Assembly (NCBI GenBank): GCA_944381495.1
Contig: CALWLJ010000014.1
Span: 33,175 to 97,174, forward strand
Direction of reading: 5' to 3'
DNA: 64,000 bases
DNA from: an uncultured Mediterraneibacter sp.
GTDB lineage: Bacteria; Bacillota; Clostridia; Lachnospirales; Lachnospiraceae
Position numbers and translations under genes: made by a program. The notes under the pieces are model-generated. The model worked only from the letters and a program-made list of their open reading frames with translations, did no database searches and was not told the DNA's origin. Shown one piece after another: positions 1 through 8,078 of this stretch (position 1 is its first letter; the number at the start of each line of letters is the position of its first letter).

Positions 1-110
1 GATTATGAATATGATACGGGAAGAAATCAGTTTATCTGATTAGAGTACTCTGTCTTGTTTCATAGTTCTCCGTCAATATTTTGCACTCTGATGTAGTACA
101 AAATATGTTA
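1..110. other. Left edge, no supportable gene
   Basis: Two frames stay open from base 1 and stop at about 39 and 43, so the 3' end of an upstream plus-strand gene may be present. The stretch is too short to choose a frame or name a product. The terminator that follows at 111-174 fits a gene ending here. Confidence 0.3.
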
Positions 111-174
111 AAAGAGACAATACCATAACATTCATTTCTCAAAAAGACTGAATGTTATGGTATTGTCTTTTTTT
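111..174 (+). terminator. Rho-independent terminator, long perfect stem
   Basis: A perfect 19-bp inverted repeat (116-134 with 149-167) is extended outward by A/T pairs and followed by seven T at 168-174. It separates whatever lies left of the window from the peptidase operon. Confidence 0.9.
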
Positions 175-187
175 ACCCAAAATAAAG

Positions 188-202
188 TTGACAAGTAATC
201 AA
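188..202. promoter_or_regulatory. Operator-like motif TTGACAAGTAATCAA
   Basis: TTGA-N7-TCAA, ending 7 bp before the -35 of the peptidase promoter. A near-identical element (TTGACAATTTATCAA) sits at 5886-5900 in front of the divergent regulator. The shared motif is visible; binding by the YheO-type regulator at 5194-5841 is inference. Confidence 0.45.
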
Positions 203-209
203 TATAATA

Positions 210-238
210 TTGACGAATTGTAAACTTTTAATTATAAT
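210..238 (+). promoter_or_regulatory. Sigma-A promoter of the peptidase operon
   Basis: TTGACG at 210-215, a 17-bp spacer and TATAAT at 233-238, about 60 bp before the start codon at 297. A good RBS (AAAGGAGG) follows. Confidence 0.8.
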
Positions 239-296
239 GATTGAATATTAAATATATTATTTTACTTTATCAATCTAAAGCGGTAAAGGAGGAAGT

Positions 297-1703
297 ATGA
301 ATTTAGAGTTAAATATTATGATCAGACCTCACTGGGAAAATGATACGATTTCTTTTATTGATTATGAGCTTAACAGTCCCAATATTACGATATCTTCCGG
401 TGAGCCCATGATCTGTCGATTTGATGATGCCTTTGGCGGACTCTGCCCGTTCCCTGTTATGGAATATCTGAAGATCGAGGATGAAAAAGGAGTTCTTCGG
501 TATGAAGAAAATGAAATTCCTTCTTTTAACAGTGGAATCAAATGTTTTGGGTATTTTCCGGAACGTGCTGTAGAGGGTACACTACGGTGGTGTTATCGCG
601 CCCTCCCCAGAGTTCTTCCGGAAGGATACCGAAGCAGTCCATATTATGATTTCCGTGCAGAACCCGGGGGACTAAACGGTTCCGGATTTTTTTCATTTCT
701 TCTGCCGGCAACAGAGAAAGAGATGAATGTTTCTCTAAGCTGGGATATGAGCTGTATGCCGGCCGGGAGCAGAGCAATCTTTTCCTTTGGAGAAGGGAAT
801 ATAAAGAAAACCATGAACGTGATAGATCTGGGAATCTCTTTATTTACTGTAGGCATGATCCGGGCAGTAGAAAATGATTCTCTCGGGATCTATTACCTGT
901 CGGAACCGGAGTTTCAGGTCGGACCTATTGCAGAAAAACTATTTCCGATTTTTCAATATGAGAAAGAATACTTTAATGATCCCAATGCGAGTTTCAAGAT
1001 TTTCCTGAGAAGAGATCCTTTTGTGATCAGCAATGGGGGATCAGCCTGCAGATATGCATTTATATCAGGGTACAGTGCATTCGGAGGCTTTGATCCGGAT
1101 AAATGGTTTAATACGCTTCTTCATGAAATGACCCATACCTGGCCGTATATGGACGACAATAACGTAGGAGAAGGGACCTGGTTCACAGAAGGTGCAACAG
1201 AATATTATTGTACCTGGCTTCCTTATATCGGAGGATTCCTCGATGACGATTTTACTGTAAAGTGCTTAAATGAAAAGATTGGAAAAAGGTATTACCAGAA
1301 TCCGTTCCGGGAGATGCCGAATATGGAAATACCAAAGATTCAATGGAAGGAACGCCATGCTCAGGAGTGTCCTTATGGAAGAGGTTTCCTGTATCTGGCA
1401 AATACGGAAGCACAGCTTCGACGGACAGGAAAAGGGAGTATTGACGATATGATTAAACAATTTGGCTGGGACCGTCCGATGCATCCGGAAGACTGGAGAG
1501 AGTTTCTGCGGGAACGCCTTGGACAAGATGCTGTAGTGCAGTTTGATGAGATGACAGAAGGAAAACTGCTTGAGCCGGATCCTGATATTTTTGAAAACAG
1601 ATTTCGGGTAGTGAAGGACGAAATCGAACTGAACGGTCAGAAAGTACTTTCTTATCACTTTGAGACAAAAAATAAAAAGGAGAATCATTCAAATGATAAA
1701 TAA
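297..1703 (+). CDS. Gluzincin-type zinc metallopeptidase (M1/M61-like)
   Basis: A 468-residue protein without a signal peptide, so probably cytoplasmic. The zinc site is H276-E-M-T-H280 followed by W, with the third ligand in W295-F-T-E298-G, the HExxH-(17)-E spacing of gluzincins; the following EYY resembles M1 aminopeptidases and M61 glycyl aminopeptidases. The N-terminal half is beta-rich with no recognisable domain. It is the first gene after the promoter at 210-238 and overlaps the symporter gene by 11 bp, so the two are co-translated. The family assignment rests on the zinc motif; the substrate is unknown, but the neighbours (symporter, amidohydrolase, aminotransferase) point to peptides or amino acid conjugates. 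Confidence 0.75.
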   Translation: MNLELNIMIRPHWENDTISFIDYELNSPNITISSGEPMICRFDDAFGGLCPFPVMEYLKIEDEKGVLRYEENEIPSFNSGIKCFGYFPERAVEGTLRWCYRALPRVLPEGYRSSPYYDFRAEPGGLNGSGFFSFLLPATEKEMNVSLSWDMSCMPAGSRAIFSFGEGNIKKTMNVIDLGISLFTVGMIRAVENDSLGIYYLSEPEFQVGPIAEKLFPIFQYEKEYFNDPNASFKIFLRRDPFVISNGGSACRYAFISGYSAFGGFDPDKWFNTLLHEMTHTWPYMDDNNVGEGTWFTEGATEYYCTWLPYIGGFLDDDFTVKCLNEKIGKRYYQNPFREMPNMEIPKIQWKERHAQECPYGRGFLYLANTEAQLRRTGKGSIDDMIKQFGWDRPMHPEDWREFLRERLGQDAVVQFDEMTEGKLLEPDPDIFENRFRVVKDEIELNGQKVLSYHFETKNKKENHSNDK

Positions 1704-3092
1704 AAAACTGCCTTTAAAAGTAAAATTCGCCCTGGGAGTTTCAAACTGGGCAAACAATCTGCTGATACTCCTGAACACCTATTTCCTCCTGTATTTTTAT
1801 ACAGACATCGTGGGTATATCGGGAGGAACCGCCGGGGTTATCATGCTGATCGCCCGCGTTTGGGATGCGGTAAATGATCCTATGATGGGAGTTATCGTAG
1901 ATAAAACCAGGTCAAAAGAGGGAAAATGCCGCTTCTGGCTGAAATATTTTTCCGTTCCTGCAGCTGTTGTATTATTTCTGAGCTATTTCTGCCCGGCAGT
2001 ATCCACGCCCGGTAAAGTGGCATGGGTTGCGGTTACATATATCCTTCAGGGAATGGCGTCCACAGTTCTCTCCGTTTCTTCCAATGCACTGACAGCCCGT
2101 GTGACAGATGATCCGGATGAACGTGTGCTGATCCAGCAGATATCCTCGCTGGGCGATATTGCACTGTCTCTGACGATCCCCTCTGTGACTCTGCCGCTTG
2201 CAACAGTTTTTGCAGGCAAGGATCAGAATATTGTTATGGGATTTGCCGGCGTTGTTGCAGTCTATTCTGTGATCTATGGAGTTCTCAGGCTGATATCCTG
2301 GAAAGGAACAGAGGGATACGATACAGACAGCAATCAAAATGAAAAATATATAGAAAAAAGCAGTCCGGTCAGAGCATTGTCTCTCTGATCCGGCAGACTG
2401 CGGCAAATCATTATGCTCTTCTGTCGTCTGTTTCTTACATATTTTATCTTTTGATCTCAGCGATCATGGGAAGCACAATGGTATACTATTTTAAATATAA
2501 CCTTCAGAATACAGATCTGCTCAGTGTATATTCTGTGACAGTAATGATTGGAAATATTATTGGTATCCTGACTATGAAGCCCATGCACAAACGTTTTGGA
2601 AATGCCGGCTCCTGCGCGTTCTGCGGTGTAGCCTGTGTAATAGGATGCATTGTCCGGTGGATCACCATGGACCAGAACTTGGTAATATTTGTTGCCGCAA
2701 TGATCATCCTTGGCTTCGGGAGCGGTATGGTCGGTTCTTATTCTATACAGTGCATTCTGGATTCATGCACTTATGCAAGGCTGAAAGACGGAGCGGACAA
2801 TCAGGGAACGACAATGGCTGTGTTTACTTTCTCACAGAAACTGGGGCAGGCACTTGGCGGCGTCATTGCAGGATGGATGCTTGAATTGGTTCCTTATGTG
2901 GCGAATGCACAGGTTCAGGAGCGGTCTGTACTGGATCTTTTTTTCGCAGAGAATATCATTCTTCCGATGCTCCTGGCAGGATGTCTCGCCATTGGATTTA
3001 TATTTGTATCACGATATGAAAAGAAACTAAGAGAACTGATCAAAAACAGAAAGGCGGAGGAGCAGGATGCCGGTTCCTGCCAAAAAGCATGA
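1693..3092 (+). pseudogene. GPH-family cation symporter (MelB-like), frameshifted
   Basis: Two adjacent frames together encode one roughly 465-residue, 12-helix transporter of the glycoside-pentoside-hexuronide family. The first frame (1693-2388) carries the signature WDAVNDPMMG...DKTR; the second covers the C-terminal helices to 3092. The first frame stops at TGA 2386-2388 just after a TCTCTCT tract. Removing one CT would join it in frame to codons beginning LIRQTA and restore family length. The start at ATG 1693 has an AAAGGAG site. The fault may be true inactivation, slippage-based variation, or a sequencing error. Family members import sugars or glucuronides; the substrate here cannot be read. 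Confidence 0.75.
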
Positions 3093-4069
3093 TGATGGAA
3101 ATTGCAAACAGGGATCATATCGGAAATATGAAAGGTCTGGACCAGAAAGAATTATCCTCAGGTGTAATGAAACTTCTTGACGATAATAAGCTGATTTATT
3201 TAAGCGGGGCTGAGATGGATCTGAAAACTGCCCCTGTGATACGGAAGTGTCTTTCTGCTTTCGCAGAGAACGGCCTTTACGGTTATACAGTTCAGGATAA
3301 AAGGTATAATAAAGCAGTAAAAAGCTGGATGGCCAGAACACGGTCCGCAAATATTAAAGAAGAGGAAATCGTAGTCACAACAGGCACCATCTCTGCTGTA
3401 AATACTGCTGTAAAAGCCTTTACTTCCCCGGAAGACGGAGTTGTTCTTCAGGCTCCGTCCTATTACAGGTTTGACCGTGCGATCCGGAATCATGGAAGAA
3501 AAGTTATATATAATCCAATGATCTATGAAAACGGAAACTACAGGATTGACTTCAAACATCTTGAAAGGTGCTGCAGTGTGCCTGAAAACAGGATGCTTCT
3601 GATCTGCAGCCCGCACAATCCCACTGGCCGTGTTTTTACAAAAGCAGAACTAGAGAGGATGGCAGATCTTGCCCTGAAAAATAATATGATCATTTTTTGT
3701 GATGAGATCTTTGGGGAGTTGGTCCTGGACGGATATGCATTTTATTCTTTGCTTAATGTTTCCGAAAAAGGGAGCATTGTGTCAATATCCTTAGGAAAGA
3801 GCTTTAACTTCACAGGCGTCAATCAGGCAAATCTGCTGATCCGGGATCAGGATGTGAGACAAAAGTTTAAAGAGCAGCAGAAAAAGGATCATATAGGAAG
3901 TATTGATCCCTTTTTCTATAATGCGCTCTGTGCGGCTTACACAGAGGAAGGATATCTGTGGACCAGGGAAATATGTTCTCTGAAGACTGGTCGGGGAGTT
4001 GTCTTCCGGTACAGCGTCAGAATCCGGATTTGTAAAAGTGGAAAATGGAATGATCACGGAAGTGTCTGA
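3089..4069 (+). pseudogene. MalY/PatB-like PLP aminotransferase, C-terminus lost
   Basis: A fold-type I PLP enzyme resembling MalY-type aminotransferases/C-S lyases. Visible are the substrate loop (GLYGYTVQDKRY), the SPHNPTGR motif, CDEIFGELV with the PLP-contacting Asp, and the Schiff-base lysine K237 in SLGKSFNF. Homology ends near residue 295 (EEGYLWTREIC); the last 30 residues are Arg/Lys-rich, are read from another gene's coding sequence in the wrong frame, and overlap the amidohydrolase by 71 bp. Family members are about 390 residues, so roughly 75-90 residues of the small domain are missing. It is probably non-functional. Its start overlaps the symporter stop. Confidence 0.7.
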
Positions 4070-5177
4070 TACACCTTTCCGGTCTACGGATAAAATTTCA
4101 GGTAAAACGGGAACAGAGAATGCCGAAGATATAACTGTGTTGGACTGCAAAGGGAAAACGCTTCTTCCAGGGCTGATCGATCTCCATACTCATATTACTG
4201 TGCTGAACCAGGTGGGGTTTGACTGTCTGCATTCGGATATGACGCTTTTGACAACAGCGGCGGAGCACGCATCTCACTATCTGGATATGGGGTTTACAAC
4301 GATACGTGACTGTGGAAGTATGCATCGTGTCGCAAATGAAGTGAAGCATATGGTACAGATCGGTCTGATCGATGCCCCTGACCTGATTACCTGCGGGAAA
4401 GCGATCATGCCCACAGAAGGAAACGAAAGGCATATTATGGCGCAACATGTACATTTTGCTGATACAGCAGATGAAGTAAGAAAGGCGGCAAGGAAGGAAA
4501 TTGCAGAAGGCGCTGATTTTGTGAAAATCTTTGCTTCCGGAGCAGCGGCCATTTCCACAGGCGTACCAGAACAGAGCATCATGTTCCCCGATGAAATCGA
4601 AACGGCAGTCAAAACAGCAGAAAGGAAAGGGCGTTATGTCGCAGCTCACTGTCATGCGGATAATGCGGTTAGAAACAGTATACTTGCCGGGGTAAAAACA
4701 ATAGAACATGCCACTTTGATTTCCGATGAGACACTGGAACTTGCATCCGAAAGAAAAGCTTATCTGATCCCTACGCTGGCGGTTATGTATGTATCTGACG
4801 GTCCCAGGAAAGAGTACTGGGAAAGCCGCCTTGGTCCGATGTTGCGTCATTGTACAGAAAAAATGACAAAAGCGTATGAAATGGGAATGTATCTCGGTTT
4901 CGGCACTGACTGTGCTGCAGGAGACTTCTGCTATGAAAATGGAATTGAATTTCGGTTCCGCAGAGAAAAATGCGGGATGAAAGCGCTGGATATTCTGCTC
5001 CAGTGTACTAGAAATAATGCAGTGATCGCCGGGATCGACAACCGGGTCGGAAGTATCCGCAAAGGATTAGCTGCAGATTTGATCCTTGTGAATGGAAAAC
5101 CGGATCAGGACATCAGCTGTATGTATCACAGGCCGGATCTTGTGATAAAAAGAGGGAAAATCGTCAGAAGCAATTGA
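3999..5177 (+). CDS. Metal-dependent amidohydrolase, probably 5'-truncated
   Basis: An amidohydrolase-superfamily TIM-barrel enzyme close to the dipeptidase/imidazolonepropionase-like group. Metal ligands are visible: H63-x-H65, the likely carboxylated lysine K176 (DFVKIFASGA), H217 and H219 (AAHCHA), H237 (EHATL) and D304 (GTDCAAG). The frame opens only at 3984, and the best start is a TTG at 3999 behind GGGGAG. The first residues (SSGTASESGFVKVENG) correspond to a point some 10-15 residues into normal homologues, so the first beta-strand appears lost by the deletion that also truncated the aminotransferase. The active site is intact; folding without the strand is uncertain. The substrate is probably a small amide or dipeptide. 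Confidence 0.75.
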   Translation: MSSGTASESGFVKVENGMITEVSDTPFRSTDKISGKTGTENAEDITVLDCKGKTLLPGLIDLHTHITVLNQVGFDCLHSDMTLLTTAAEHASHYLDMGFTTIRDCGSMHRVANEVKHMVQIGLIDAPDLITCGKAIMPTEGNERHIMAQHVHFADTADEVRKAARKEIAEGADFVKIFASGAAAISTGVPEQSIMFPDEIETAVKTAERKGRYVAAHCHADNAVRNSILAGVKTIEHATLISDETLELASERKAYLIPTLAVMYVSDGPRKEYWESRLGPMLRHCTEKMTKAYEMGMYLGFGTDCAAGDFCYENGIEFRFRREKCGMKALDILLQCTRNNAVIAGIDNRVGSIRKGLAADLILVNGKPDQDISCMYHRPDLVIKRGKIVRSN

Positions 5178-5193
5178 TGAAAAAATACGGATG

Positions 5194-5841
5194 TCAGTTA
5201 TTGTCATCCAGTTCTTTAAGGTACTTATAAATCGTGTATTTTGAAACTTTCAGTTGTTCAGCCACATAGCGGACACTTCTCTGGAGACGAAAATAGTCCT
5301 GTTCTTTCAGGAACGCTACAAGTGAAAAACGATCCTGCTTTTTCATATCAGAGACAGGGACTCCGAGCCTGGACAACGTTTGATCAAAGATCTGTGCCAG
5401 CAGATCGGCATCAGATTGTTTGTTCTCAGACATAGTGCAAAAAAGATCACCGCTGTCGGAAGTAACTGAGCTGAGAAAATGTTCCATCTGCGTCATAAGG
5501 GTGATCTCATAATTGATTCCCAGGGCCAGGATATAATCCTCACCAGTGAGAAAAAATGTGGAAGATTTTACAATTCGTCCGTTCTTTAAATGAACCAGCT
5601 GATTGACGATATCATTTGTGCCGATCTTCTGGATCTGGCTTGTATCGACCAGAGAGGCGTCAAGGATACCGTTGTGGGAGCCTGCGGTACGTCCGCTGAC
5701 GCCCCCGTTGTAGATTGCTGCATTTGTCATTATTCCGTCCTCTGAGAAATCATGTATGATGGTTTCGCAGCTCTCGCCGAAAATAAGAGCAATGCCGCGC
5801 GCTATACGATCAAGGAAAAGAAAAGCCTCGGATTTGTTCAT
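5194..5841 (-). CDS. YheO/DauR-type PAS-HTH transcriptional regulator
   Basis: A 215-residue regulator with an N-terminal YheO-like PAS domain (about 1-120, including the GxxxxIIHDFSE and SSTFFL stretches) and a C-terminal helix-turn-helix (about 150-212, VRYVAEQLKVSKYTIYKYLKEL). Members such as DauR control D-amino acid catabolism by sensing a small ligand; that is family knowledge. It is divergent from the dehydrogenase gene and convergent with the amidohydrolase (16 bp between ends). Its promoter overlaps a palindrome at 5884-5902, suggesting autoregulation, and a matching element lies before the peptidase operon. It is probably the local regulator of the whole cluster. Confidence 0.85.
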   Translation of the reverse strand: MNKSEAFLFLDRIARGIALIFGESCETIIHDFSEDGIMTNAAIYNGGVSGRTAGSHNGILDASLVDTSQIQKIGTNDIVNQLVHLKNGRIVKSSTFFLTGEDYILALGINYEITLMTQMEHFLSSVTSDSGDLFCTMSENKQSDADLLAQIFDQTLSRLGVPVSDMKKQDRFSLVAFLKEQDYFRLQRSVRYVAEQLKVSKYTIYKYLKELDDNN

Positions 5842-5871
5842 GGTAATTACCTCGCTTACTAAATTATTATG

Positions 5872-5900
5872 ATTTTAACATCAGGTTGACAATTTATCAA
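5872..5900 (-). promoter_or_regulatory. Promoter of the YheO-type regulator
   Basis: On the minus strand: -35 TTGATA (5900-5895), a 17-bp spacer and -10 TAAAAT (5877-5872). The -35 lies inside the palindrome 5884-5902. Confidence 0.65.
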
Positions 5901-5902
5901 CC
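5884..5902. promoter_or_regulatory. Palindromic operator GGTTGA-N7-TCAACC
   Basis: A perfect 6-bp inverted repeat with a 7-bp spacer between the divergent regulator and dehydrogenase genes, overlapping the regulator's -35. The TTGA-N7-TCAA core recurs at 188-202. Confidence 0.55.
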
Positions 5903-5922
5903 TTTCAGAAAGGAGAATACGT

Positions 5923-6882
5923 ATGGAGGATGATAAAAAAATAAAGATTATAGAAGAAGAACAGGTGAGAAAGCTGCTTACACCGGAAAAATGTATAAAC
6001 ACTATGAAACGGACCCTCATGGATCTGGAACTGGGTAACTGTGCCATGCCTCAGAGAATGATATGCAAAATGCCGAACACAGCAGCTTTTGGATTTATGC
6101 CGGCATATACCGGAGATTATTTTGGCGCAAAGGTAATCACAGCCTATGAGCCGAATATGGGGACAGAATATCCTTCTCATATCGGATATGTCATCCTTTT
6201 TGAAAGCAGCCACTGCACAGTCTGCGGTATGATTGAAGCAGGAAGTATTACAGAAATAAGAACCGGCTGCGTCTCTGCTGTAGCTACAGATCTGCTGGCA
6301 GATGAACATGCCCACAAAATGGCAGTTATCGGGGCGGGAGCTCAGGCAAGGAGCCATCTTGCCGCTATTCGTCTTGTTCGGGAAATCACAGAGGTTACCG
6401 TATACGACAAAAATCCTGAAGCTTCTGAACGGTATGCTGAAGAAATGAAAAACAAATACGGGATTTCTGTTCGAGCATGCAGAAACGTAAAAGACGCGGT
6501 AGCTGATGCAGATATAATCTGTACGGTGTGTCCCGCTAAGGAAGCATATCTTACAAGGGATATGGTAAAGAAAGGAGTTCATATTAATGCAGTCGGTACA
6601 TTTTCACCGACTACACGTGAAGTGGCATCAGATCTGATCGAGGCAGCCAGGCTTTATTCGGACTACACTCCCTCATGCAGAAAGGAAAGCGGAGAATATC
6701 TTATTCCCTTGAAGGAGGGCGTCATTACAGAAGATCATATCATTGGTTCTATAGGAGAGCTTCTCCTGGGAAAAGTGCCGGGACGTCAGAGCAAAGAAGA
6801 CATAACCGTTTTCGATGCATTGGGGCTTGCGGTTGAGGATGTTGCCAGTGCAGAACTTGTTTATCTAGAGTCAGATATATAA
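5923..6882 (+). CDS. Ornithine cyclodeaminase/mu-crystallin family NAD(P)-dependent enzyme
   Basis: A 319-residue member of the ornithine cyclodeaminase / alanine dehydrogenase / mu-crystallin family. A Rossmann fold starts at about residue 128 (AVIGAGAQA), preceded by the family loop EIRTGCVSAVAT. Family reactions include ornithine to proline, reductive amination of pyruvate, and imine or opine reduction; the sequence does not decide among them. The ATG at 5923 follows AAAGGAGA. It lies downstream of the operator palindrome and is divergent from the regulator, so it is probably co-regulated with the peptidase operon. The 3' end overlaps the convergent acyltransferase by 12 bp. Confidence 0.85.
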   Translation: MEDDKKIKIIEEEQVRKLLTPEKCINTMKRTLMDLELGNCAMPQRMICKMPNTAAFGFMPAYTGDYFGAKVITAYEPNMGTEYPSHIGYVILFESSHCTVCGMIEAGSITEIRTGCVSAVATDLLADEHAHKMAVIGAGAQARSHLAAIRLVREITEVTVYDKNPEASERYAEEMKNKYGISVRACRNVKDAVADADIICTVCPAKEAYLTRDMVKKGVHINAVGTFSPTTREVASDLIEAARLYSDYTPSCRKESGEYLIPLKEGVITEDHIIGSIGELLLGKVPGRQSKEDITVFDALGLAVEDVASAELVYLESDI

Positions 6883-7887
6883 ATGTTTATGCATTACGAT
6901 CTTTGCATTTAACCAATAGGTAAACTGAGTCAGAGCCAGACCCCCGAGGATTACCAGGGCATATTTCAGATAATTGCCAGCATTCAAATTGATTCCAGAT
7001 ATCGTATAAGAAAAGACTGCAAAAAAATGGGCACAAACATAATTGGTCAAATAGGATTCTAACGAACGTGCTCCGAGCCAGTTAAAAAAATACCGGACAG
7101 GATGCAGTTTCTCAATAACAGGCCCTACATAACAGAAAAGGGAACAAAGCCCCAGAGCCGCCAGAAAATACCAACAGAAGCTTTCTGTATATCTGAAACC
7201 GGACAGAACAATATATGCCAGGAAACTCAATACAGATATTAATAAATACCTTTCTCTGCTATAAAAATGCGGGTACTTTTCTGAAGTATATCCGATAAGC
7301 GTGCCAATCCAAAACGCCGGGATCCTCATGACACAGAATTGCACGTTCGTGATCACAGAGGCATAATGATCATATGATCCAAAATCAAATGCGCCAAATA
7401 TCATGGCAATAAGAACATAAATAACAGTCATGAGATACGGACTCTTTCTCCAAAGAGCAAAAAATAGCGGAAGTGTAAGGTAAAGTGGGATCAACATTGC
7501 CACATACCAAACGCCGATATGCTCCGTCCAATAAGACAGTGTGGAAAAATGATAGAAGAAAACGTCCGGACCAGAAGAGTGAAACAGGCAATATCCGATC
7601 CAGTAAGGTCCCATGATCAAAGCATACGGAACCAGGATCCGCACAAAACGTTTTTTGTACCATAGGATAACACCTTTTTTCTCGAAGGCCCGGCTCAATG
7701 AGAAATACATGCCAAACCCGGAAACAAAAAGAAATACATCCACTCCCAAATTAAAGAAAACCAGCAGTCTGACTATTATATGCGGCAATTGCACATCACT
7801 GGTAACTGCATGACACAATATGACCCCCAGTGCAGCCGCTCCCATTATTTCGGATCTGTATTTACTTAACAAAGATTCTACAGCCAT
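6871..7887 (-). CDS. Acyltransferase 3 family integral membrane protein
   Basis: About 338 residues with some ten predicted membrane helices, typical of the acyltransferase-3 (OafA/YrhL) family that O-acetylates cell-surface sugars or peptidoglycan. The first helix carries ALGVILCHA, matching the catalytic His region. An in-frame start lies 111 bp upstream, but the ATG at 7887 is preceded by GGAAGAAGG at good spacing and gives the usual family length. It is convergent with, and overlaps by 12 bp, the dehydrogenase gene. The substrate is not deducible. Confidence 0.8.
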   Translation of the reverse strand: MAVESLLSKYRSEIMGAAALGVILCHAVTSDVQLPHIIVRLLVFFNLGVDVFLFVSGFGMYFSLSRAFEKKGVILWYKKRFVRILVPYALIMGPYWIGYCLFHSSGPDVFFYHFSTLSYWTEHIGVWYVAMLIPLYLTLPLFFALWRKSPYLMTVIYVLIAMIFGAFDFGSYDHYASVITNVQFCVMRIPAFWIGTLIGYTSEKYPHFYSRERYLLISVLSFLAYIVLSGFRYTESFCWYFLAALGLCSLFCYVGPVIEKLHPVRYFFNWLGARSLESYLTNYVCAHFFAVFSYTISGINLNAGNYLKYALVILGGLALTQFTYWLNAKIVMHKHLYI

Positions 7888-7988
7888 CTTGTAACCTTCT
7901 TCCTGAAATATATCTGTTTTGGATATCTTAGCAGGAAGAGGGTTCCGAAAATATGCAAAATTTTTCAGATTCATATTAATTTTTCGAG

Positions 7989-8017
7989 TTGCCTGCACAT
8001 GGACAGCATGCTATAAT
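7989..8017 (+). promoter_or_regulatory. Probable promoter of miaB
   Basis: TTGCCT (7989-7994), a 17-bp spacer and TATAAT (8012-8017), about 60 bp before the miaB start. Confidence 0.6.
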
Positions 8018-8078
8018 TCTATGATGGTGTAAGTGATTATTGATAAAACTGTAATATTGAATGAAAGTGAGTAAATAA

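Noticed and set aside
188-208. TTGACA (188-193) with TATAAT (203-208) as a promoter
   Set aside because: The spacer is only 9 bp. TTGACG (210) with TATAAT (233) at 17 bp is far better; the first TTGACA is part of the operator-like motif.
4098-4850. Long 250-codon open frame on the minus strand
   Set aside because: It is antisense to the amidohydrolase, whose metal ligands are intact; the composition (many Cys/His/Ile) is that of a shadow frame.
5886-5922. TTGACA at 5886 as the -35 of the dehydrogenase gene
   Set aside because: A -10 at proper spacing would fall on the ribosome binding site next to the start codon at 5923; no -10-like sequence is there.
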